DNA of 10,885 nucleotides from Kiritimatiellia bacterium (GTDB taxonomy: Bacteria > Verrucomicrobiota > Kiritimatiellia > SLAD01): NCBI GenBank assembly GCA_007128275.1, contig SKXR01000147.1:1-10885 (forward strand), written 5' to 3'. Below the pieces are notes generated by a model that worked only from the letters and a program-made list of their open reading frames with translations, had not been told where the DNA came from and ran no database searches. The translations under genes and the position numbers were made by a program. Shown piece after piece: positions 7,075-10,885 of this stretch. The stretch's first letter is position 1; every line of letters starts with the position of its first letter.

Positions 7075-7102
7075 AAGATATATCCGCCTCTGATAAAGTC
7101 AA
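7075..7102 (-). promoter_or_regulatory. Candidate suf operon promoter P1
   Basis: On the minus strand TTGACT (7102-7097) and TATCTT (7080-7075) are separated by 16 bases, giving five and four matches to the sigma-70 hexamers. Transcription would begin near 7068 and give an untranslated leader of about 30 bases that contains the AAAAAGG site before the GTG start. It lies in the 85-base gap after the reductase gene, where no terminator is seen, so some read-through from upstream is also possible. Confidence 0.5.
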
Positions 7103-7106
7103 CTGC
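7082..7106 (-). promoter_or_regulatory. IscR type-1-like operator box, distal
   Basis: GACT-TTATC-AGAG (7100-7088) fits the GACT-N5-AG part of the IscR type-1 core, with about 18 of 25 positions of the full degenerate consensus by hand count. It overlaps the -35 element of P1. Together with the proximal box, whose GACT begins 40 bases further on, it would place two regulator dimers on the suf promoter. The right half-site is weak. Confidence 0.3.
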
Positions 7107-7123
7107 GATTGCTGCAGAAAGGC

Positions 7124-7789
7124 CTACACTTCGGCGTTAAAAAAACATTCCCGGTGGATGTGCGTGATGTCGATGCCCTGCTCTTCCAACCAGTCGGTGA
7201 CTTGATCGATCATCGCGTCCAGCCCGCAGAGGTAATAGTGAATCTCCGGCGCAAGCCGAAGTTCGGGTAGCAAATCGGTGATGCGTCCATGATACGCGTC
7301 CGGCGCCGTCTCGCGCGACACCGCCAGACGCGTATCACAATGCTCACGCAGAAATGCCGCCGCCACCGCATCCTTCCGTTCGCGCACGCCATACAGACAC
7401 ATCAGCGGGGGGCGACTGGAGAACGTCCGAAGATAGGAGAGGAACGGCGCAATACCCGTGCCCGTGGCGATGAAGACGGCCGGTGCATTGTCCCCGGCTT
7501 GTCCGGGCCGAAACCAGCCAAACGGCGGGCTCACCTTCACGTCCGCCCCCGTCTTCAAAGAAGCCAAATGCGGGCTGACCTCGCCGCCGTCCATACGCCG
7601 GATAAGGAATCGCAGATCCGGATCGTCGGCGCCCGAAGCGAAACTGTAGGGTCGCGACGCCTGCCCGTCCGCCGCATACAACGCGACGCAATCGCCCGGG
7701 ACAAATGCCTGTCCGTTACGCTCAAGCAAGAGCTCGTAAATGGCGTCCGTATGCCAGACGACGTCGATGACTTTGACCGTGTTTTCCAT
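7124..7789 (-). CDS. Ferredoxin-NAD(P)H reductase-like flavoprotein
   Basis: A 221-residue stand-alone member of the ferredoxin-NADP reductase superfamily. The N-terminal FAD domain carries RPYSFASG at 46-53 (the R-x-Y-S flavin motif) and GEVSPHL at 69-75. The C-terminal nucleotide domain carries IATGTGIAPFLSYL at 107-120 and YYLCGLDAMI at 185-194, and the protein ends with HRECFFNAEV. No 2Fe-2S domain is fused to it, unlike the CDP-6-deoxyglucoseen reductase and phenol hydroxylase reductases it resembles. It should pass electrons from NAD(P)H to a separate carrier. The gene lies immediately upstream of the suf control region on the same strand, so the Rieske ferredoxin of that operon is a plausible partner; this is inference. 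No clear Shine-Dalgarno precedes the ATG, and it begins 16 bases after the small upstream gene. Confidence 0.85.
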   Translation of the reverse strand: MENTVKVIDVVWHTDAIYELLLERNGQAFVPGDCVALYAADGQASRPYSFASGADDPDLRFLIRRMDGGEVSPHLASLKTGADVKVSPPFGWFRPGQAGDNAPAVFIATGTGIAPFLSYLRTFSSRPPLMCLYGVRERKDAVAAAFLREHCDTRLAVSRETAPDAYHGRITDLLPELRLAPEIHYYLCGLDAMIDQVTDWLEEQGIDITHIHRECFFNAEV

Positions 7790-7805
7790 GTCTACGCGAG
7801 GAGAA

Positions 7806-7994
7806 TCATCCGCCGAGCCGCGCGAGTTTCTTGCGCTGCGCCGCGAGTTGATGGGCGGGATCGTTGCGGGGCTCCGTCAACTGGCGCTCCGCCCAGGTAA
7901 TGGTGTCTTGAACCACACGCCACCGCTGGAGCGGATCCCAACAGCGATCGCGCTTTTCTTCCTCACGTCTCTTGATTCCCGAAATGCTTTCCAT
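7806..7994 (-). CDS. Small hypothetical partner of the nucleotidyltransferase
   Basis: A 62-residue, highly charged and probably helical protein of unknown function. Visible features are an Arg/Glu-rich start (IKRREEEKRDR), a WDPLQRWRVVQDTITWAERQ helix at about 19-38, and a basic end (QRKKLARLGG). It has no signal peptide, cysteine motif or membrane segment. It begins 13 bases after the nucleotidyltransferase stop codon on the same strand, so the two are likely co-expressed and may act as a pair. The sequence RNDPAH formally matches R-x4-H of HEPN RNases, but the protein is much shorter than HEPN domains. The strict tandem placement favours a real gene; similar short partners of such transferases are recalled from Verrucomicrobiota-like genomes but were not checked. 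Confidence 0.6.
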   Translation of the reverse strand: MESISGIKRREEEKRDRCWDPLQRWRVVQDTITWAERQLTEPRNDPAHQLAAQRKKLARLGG

Positions 7995-8007
7995 AGTTCC
8001 ACGCCCG

Positions 8008-8481
8008 CTATTGCCTGGACCTTAAATAATTCACCCGTTCCGTTTTTTGATCGGCTTCGGGCAGGGCCAATTGACACGTAAGCATATCCTCGTCGGATAT
8101 CGCCCGGTAGGGCGTCCCTTCAGCGGTCTGTCCATCCACGCATCTGCGATACGCATCGTCCCACGAGTCCAAACCCGACACGGAAAAGAACACGTCCACC
8201 GCGCCATGAGGCGAATTCATGCAAAAGACCGGCTGCCCGGCAAGCCATCCGGATGCGCGTTCGGAAACCGGTCCCCACTCCTCGTTCGTTCGGCCCCATT
8301 CCGCTTCCAATTCGCTCAGCGCCTTCTCACATCGAGAACGATTCTCTTCGCTGTCTTCCACCCAAAAATCAACATCGAAGGTCAGGACCGGCTGATGGCG
8401 CAACAAGAAATTCACGCCTCCGATCAACAAATAACGAACGTCGTGTTGATTCATCGCCGTGAGTATCCGGTCAATATTCAT
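8008..8481 (-). CDS. Small nucleotidyltransferase-fold protein
   Basis: A 157-residue protein with the minimal nucleotidyltransferase pattern: LLIGGVNFLLRHQ near 18-30 supplies the Gly-Gly signature, DVDFWVE supplies the metal-binding pair Asp36 and Asp38, and GAVDVFFSV supplies the third acidic residue Asp96. All three carboxylates are kept, so the protein may be catalytically active. Proteins of this kind include antitoxins of MNT/HEPN systems, AbiEii-like toxins and uncharacterised 'nucleotidyltransferase' genes often found in accessory DNA. It lies between murB and the reductase gene, flanked upstream by a palindrome-rich spacer and downstream by a 62-residue partner. The start is ATG at 8481, with a rather distant GGAG at 8498-8495. 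The fold is fairly secure; the substrate and role are unknown. Confidence 0.8.
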   Translation of the reverse strand: MNIDRILTAMNQHDVRYLLIGGVNFLLRHQPVLTFDVDFWVEDSEENRSRCEKALSELEAEWGRTNEEWGPVSERASGWLAGQPVFCMNSPHGAVDVFFSVSGLDSWDDAYRRCVDGQTAEGTPYRAISDEDMLTCQLALPEADQKTERVNYLRSRQ

Positions 8482-8737
8482 GTCTCGGATGATACTCCAT
8501 TATGGGCCGCACTCAAGCAGTTCATGCAACTCGTCTGAAACTACGAGCACACCGCTTCAAAGGGAATATGGAATGCGGTGGTCCTCCTTCGCCAAGAGTC
8601 TTCGTAGGGCAGGCATCGGACGCCGCTTTGGATAGAATCCAGCCCAGCAGGTCATGTCCAAGCCAAAGCGGCGTGGACGCTTCGCTCTGCCGCCGCAGTC
8701 CCAAAAGAACGATCGAACAGGCGGGGCTTGGAACAGC
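8482..8737. other. Palindrome-rich spacer between murB and the nucleotidyltransferase
   Basis: This 256-base stretch has no credible gene. The short open frames in it have no family features or ribosome-binding sites. It contains a strong inverted repeat (8620-8674), a smaller hairpin GGAT-AGA-ATCC inside its loop (8630-8640), and a word, ACTGCGGCG..AGAGCG on the minus strand at 8699-8683, that recurs in the spacer near 10286. It looks like remnants of dispersed intergenic repeats next to the accessory nucleotidyltransferase module. No terminator with a U tract is seen after murB. Confidence 0.5.
8620..8674. repeat. 12-bp perfect inverted repeat
   Basis: ACGCCGCTTTGG (8620-8631) is exactly complementary to CCAAAGCGGCGT (8663-8674), with a 31-base loop. 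Transcribed, it would form a long-loop hairpin. There is no T tract beside it, so it does not look like an intrinsic terminator. The GC-rich wording is that of a dispersed palindromic element. Confidence 0.75.
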
Positions 8738-9667
8738 CTAGAAAAACCGATCCGCCGGCTTGTCCGGCGCTTGCGGAAAACGGCCGAGGAAGCGCACCTC
8801 CCGCACCAGGTCCAACTCGAACCGGTCGCGCACCGCCTGCGCCATCAACCGGGAAAGCTCGAACACGTCCCGCGCCGTGCCGCCCTCGCCCTTGATGATG
8901 ATGTTGGCGTGTTTGGGATAAACGTACGCGCCGCCGACACGCAGTTCCTTGGCGCCGGCCTCTTCCAGAAACCAGCCGGCCGCCTGCCGCCGCCCCGCTG
9001 CGGAGGTCGGCTCAATATTCCGAAAAATGCTGCCGATACAGGGTTCGCGGCGCCAGTCCGGATGTTTCTCGCGGCGTAGCGCCAATAAGGATTCGCGTTC
9101 TTCAAGCAATCCGGCTCTATCCGCGGGATGCAAACGCAGCCGCGCCGACACGACCACCTCGCCGCTTTGCTGTAATCGCGAACGCCGATACGCGAACGCC
9201 AGGTCCGGGCCGGCCACGCGGTAAACGTCCCCCGCCGCATTCATTACCTCGACGGATTCGAGCACATCGCCGATCTGTTTTCCGAACGCGCCCGCATTTC
9301 CCACAATCGCCCCGCCGACCGTTCCGGGAATGCCCGAGCAGGTGGTGACCCCGTCCAACCCGCGATCCACCGCCGCGCGGACCAGATGATCCAGAATCGT
9401 CGCCCCCGACACCTCCACCTCCGCCCCGTCCACCTCTACAAGAGGTTCGTCGGCAAAGTAGCGGACCACCACCACGTCAACTCCTTCGTCGGCAATGAGC
9501 AAGTTGGAACCGCCGCCGATCAACACATAGGGCGTGCGATCCCGAATCAAAGTCCGCAAGGTGTTCTTCAACGAATCCGGGTCGCGGCATTCCATGAGAC
9601 GACGACACGGGCCGCCAAGTTGAAACGTAGTCAAGGGAGCAAGCGGCGTGTTCACGTCAGCCATCAT
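8738..9667 (-). CDS. murB: MurB, UDP-N-acetylenolpyruvoylglucosamine reductase
   Basis: A 309-residue MurB, the FAD enzyme that uses NADPH to reduce UDP-GlcNAc-enolpyruvate to UDP-MurNAc in cytosolic peptidoglycan synthesis. The FAD-binding motifs are GGGSNLLI at 51-58 and SGIPGTVGGAIVGNAGAFG at 111-129. The catalytic set is visible: Arg161 in FAYRRSR, the proton-donor Ser213 in CIGSIFRN, and Glu290 in VREVRFLG. The length and lack of an extra loop suggest the shorter type II form. The ATG at 9667 (a second ATG follows at 9664) overlaps the 3' end of the adenosyltransferase gene, with only a weak Shine-Dalgarno, so translation may be coupled. The pairing with a cobalamin gene, outside a cell-wall (mur/fts) cluster, is unusual. 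Confidence 0.95.
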   Translation of the reverse strand: MMADVNTPLAPLTTFQLGGPCRRLMECRDPDSLKNTLRTLIRDRTPYVLIGGGSNLLIADEGVDVVVVRYFADEPLVEVDGAEVEVSGATILDHLVRAAVDRGLDGVTTCSGIPGTVGGAIVGNAGAFGKQIGDVLESVEVMNAAGDVYRVAGPDLAFAYRRSRLQQSGEVVVSARLRLHPADRAGLLEERESLLALRREKHPDWRREPCIGSIFRNIEPTSAAGRRQAAGWFLEEAGAKELRVGGAYVYPKHANIIIKGEGGTARDVFELSRLMAQAVRDRFELDLVREVRFLGRFPQAPDKPADRFF

Positions 9668-10208
9668 CTTTCATGAGTGTGGCCTCGCCTTCTTCCGCGC
9701 GCGCCATCAGCCAGAGATAATCCGAAAGGCGATTGAGCCAGACAATCAACGTCTTGTTCTCCAACAGTCCCTGCTCCAACAATCCCACGGCTTTTCGTTC
9801 GCAGCGCCGCGCCACCGCGCGGGCGAGATCGATTTGCGCGGCGGCGGGCGTGCCGCCCGGCAGAATGAATCCCTTCGGCGGCGGCAAGGCGCCCTCCAAC
9901 GCGTCGCGTTCCCCGTCCAAGACGGCCAGCATCTCGCGATCCACGCGTTCCTTCAACAGATGCACATGCTCCAACGAAGTGGCCAATTCCGCGCCGACCA
10001 CAAACAACTTGCGCTGCAACGCGATCAGCCGCTCCGCCATCTCCGGGTTCGCCGTCAACGACCGGGCCACGCCGAGAATACTGACCACTTCATCCAGGTC
10101 CCCGTACGCATTGGTTTGCGGCGAATTCTTGGAAACGGTTTCGCCGGAAAAAAGGTGTGTGGTTCCTTGATCGCCGGTTCGAGTCGTTATGCTGTTTGCT
10201 TGCTGCAT
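9657..10208 (-). CDS. PduO-type cob(I)alamin adenosyltransferase
   Basis: A 183-residue PduO-type ATP:cob(I)alamin adenosyltransferase, which attaches the adenosyl group of ATP to cobalt to form coenzyme B12. The ATP-binding N-terminal motif TRTGDQGTTHLFSGE is at 9-23. FILPGGT at 114-120, the arginine-rich RAVARRCERKA at 130-140 and WLNRLSDYLWLMAR at 157-170 complete the family pattern. The third position of the usual RRAER motif is Cys136. The frame is open to 10265, but the ATG at 10208 fits the family N-terminus and has GGAAG ten bases upstream. It overlaps murB by 11 bases. No cobalamin riboswitch is recognised upstream. The family also includes EutT- and CobA-named enzymes of unrelated fold, so the gene symbol is left open. 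Confidence 0.93.
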   Translation of the reverse strand: MQQANSITTRTGDQGTTHLFSGETVSKNSPQTNAYGDLDEVVSILGVARSLTANPEMAERLIALQRKLFVVGAELATSLEHVHLLKERVDREMLAVLDGERDALEGALPPPKGFILPGGTPAAAQIDLARAVARRCERKAVGLLEQGLLENKTLIVWLNRLSDYLWLMARAEEGEATLMKDDG

Positions 10209-10247
10209 GACCAAGAGACTTCCGCAAATACGCGACGCTGTCAATCG

Positions 10248-10273
10248 GCCGGCGTCCAAGAGCAACCGCCGGC
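10248..10273. repeat. GC-rich hairpin upstream of the adenosyltransferase gene
   Basis: GCCGGCG (10248-10254) is complementary to CGCCGGC (10267-10273), with a 12-base loop. The right arm is itself part of a perfect 10-base palindrome, CCGCCGGCGG (10266-10275). It would lie in the leader of the adenosyltransferase transcript, if that starts upstream, and could affect its expression or be part of a repeat. No T tract accompanies it. Confidence 0.5.
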
Positions 10274-10315
10274 GGGGGCACCGAAACTGCGGCGTAGAGC
10301 GGTTTAAGCAATTCT

Positions 10316-10383
10316 GTAGCCGCGCTGGTAACAGCGTGGATGCGTCACCCGGTGGGTTAATCTGTCCACCGTCTTACGGCTAC
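10316..10383. repeat. Nested inverted repeats with three-way-junction shape
   Basis: This 68-base element downstream of the sulfite reductase gene holds three complementary pairs. The outer arms are GTAGCCG (10316-10322) and CGGCTAC (10377-10383). Inside are CGCTG-GTAA-CAGCG (10323-10336) and CGGTGG (10350-10355) with CCACCG (10366-10371) around a ten-base loop. As plus-strand RNA the first hairpin would carry a GNRA tetraloop. Two hairpins closed by a 7-bp stem form a three-way junction. It does not fit a tRNA, because the arms are not spaced like D, anticodon and T arms. It may be a dispersed repeat, a small RNA or a transcript-end structure. Confidence 0.6.
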
Positions 10384-10401
10384 GGCTTTGTTCAAAATGC
10401 T

Positions 10402-10885
10402 CTAAAGGACTTCCAAGCCCTCGTGGAACAAGCGGCCTTCCTTCACTTCGTCCACGTACCCTTTGCGAATGACGAAATCGCCGAACGGCTCGTCTTTTTC
10501 GCGGTCGGCGGCGTAGTCCTTAAGGAGGAGCTCAAGTTCGGCAAGAATTTGGTCTTCTTTCAGCGACGGCTTGTACAGCCGGTTAAGCCGTTGCCCGTGA
10601 AAGCCGCCGCCCAAGTACATGTTGTAGATGCCGGGCGCCTTGCCCACAAACGCGATCTCCGCAATGTACGGACGGGCGCATCCATTCGGACAGCCGGTCA
10701 TCCGGATGGTGATCGGTTGCTCGCGCAATCCGCATTCGTCCAGCAGCACGTCAATCTTGGTCAACAGACTCGGCAAATAACGTTCGCTCTCGGCCATGGC
10801 CAACCCGCAGGTGGGAAACGCCACACACGCCATGCTGTGCAAACGCAAGGCCGACCGCTCCGGGTCGGGCCCCAGGCGATACTTC
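10402..10885 (-). CDS. Sulfite reductase hemoprotein (CysI type), C-terminal part
   Basis: The open frame continues through the window edge, so only the last ~160 codons are seen; the apparent internal start at 10848 is a TTG inside the gene. The protein holds the siroheme/4Fe-4S cysteine signature C-x5-C (ACVAFPTC) and C-x3-C (TGCPNGC), closely matching assimilatory sulfite reductase hemoprotein CysI, including the MTGCPNGCARP and VGKAPGIYNMYLGGG wording. It reduces sulfite to sulfide by six electrons in sulfur assimilation. Nitrite reductases (NirA) share the cysteine pattern, but the GKAPGIYN-type stretch favours sulfite. It ends with FGDFVIRKGY..., also typical. Downstream is a spacer with strong inverted repeats before the adenosyltransferase gene. 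The electron donor (NADPH flavoprotein or ferredoxin) cannot be told from this part. Confidence 0.92.
   Translation of the reverse strand, partial: KYRLGPDPERSALRLHSMACVAFPTCGLAMAESERYLPSLLTKIDVLLDECGLREQPITIRMTGCPNGCARPYIAEIAFVGKAPGIYNMYLGGGFHGQRLNRLYKPSLKEDQILAELELLLKDYAADREKDEPFGDFVIRKGYVDEVKEGRLFHEGLEVL

Noticed and set aside
7847..7870. HEPN R-x4-H motif (RNDPAH) in the 62-residue protein
   Set aside because: The protein is too short for a HEPN domain and the motif is short enough to occur by chance.
10239..10244. Perfect -35 hexamer TTGACA upstream of the adenosyltransferase gene
   Set aside because: No acceptable -10 hexamer occurs at 15 to 19 bases downstream.
10316..10383. tRNA-like element suggested by the 7-bp outer stem
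   Set aside because: There is no linker before the first arm, no T arm beside the outer stem, and no usual T-loop wording.
10209..10401. Cobalamin riboswitch upstream of the adenosyltransferase gene
   Set aside because: No B12-box-like sequence is recognised and the spacer is occupied by GC-rich inverted repeats of another kind.

Overview
The window is a bacterial chromosome segment (GC clearly above 50%) in which every supported gene lies on the minus strand, so transcription runs from high to low coordinates. Its core is a complete SUF iron-sulfur cluster assembly operon (about 7038 down to 99): iscR-type Rrf2 regulator, SufT-like DUF59 protein, sufC, sufB, sufD, a Rieske-type ferredoxin, a RelE/ParE-type toxin-antitoxin pair, sufS and sufU. 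No sufA or sufE is present; SufU is the expected sulfur acceptor for SufS. The taxon cannot be fixed from the sequence. The short nucleotidyltransferase module and the GC-rich palindromic spacers recall Verrucomicrobiota/PVC genomes, but this is an impression from memory only.

Layout in transcriptional order: (1) 10885-10402, C-terminal part of a sulfite reductase hemoprotein (CysI type), running off the window edge; (2) 10401-10209, a spacer with strong inverted repeats; (3) 10208-8738, a PduO-type cobalamin adenosyltransferase overlapping murB; (4) 8737-8482, a second palindrome-rich spacer; (5) 8481-7806, a small nucleotidyltransferase and a 62-residue partner; (6) 7789-7124, a stand-alone FAD/NAD(P)H ferredoxin-reductase-like protein; (7) 7123-7039, the suf control region, with two promoter-like sequences and two boxes resembling IscR type-1 sites; (8) 7038-99, the suf operon.

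The suf genes form one assembly line. SufS takes sulfur from cysteine and passes it to SufU. SufBC2D uses ATP to build the cluster. The SufT-like protein helps maturation, and the Rieske ferredoxin, perhaps with the reductase encoded just upstream, may supply electrons. IscR would sense cluster status and control the operon. Sulfite reductase, which itself carries siroheme and a 4Fe-4S cluster, belongs to the same sulfur economy.

The most unusual point is the toxin-antitoxin pair placed between the Rieske gene and sufS. It has its own candidate promoter with an inverted repeat in the spacer. The toxin stop codon lies one base before the sufS start, and the sufS ribosome-binding site lies inside the toxin gene, so sufS-sufU expression is physically tied to the toxin gene.
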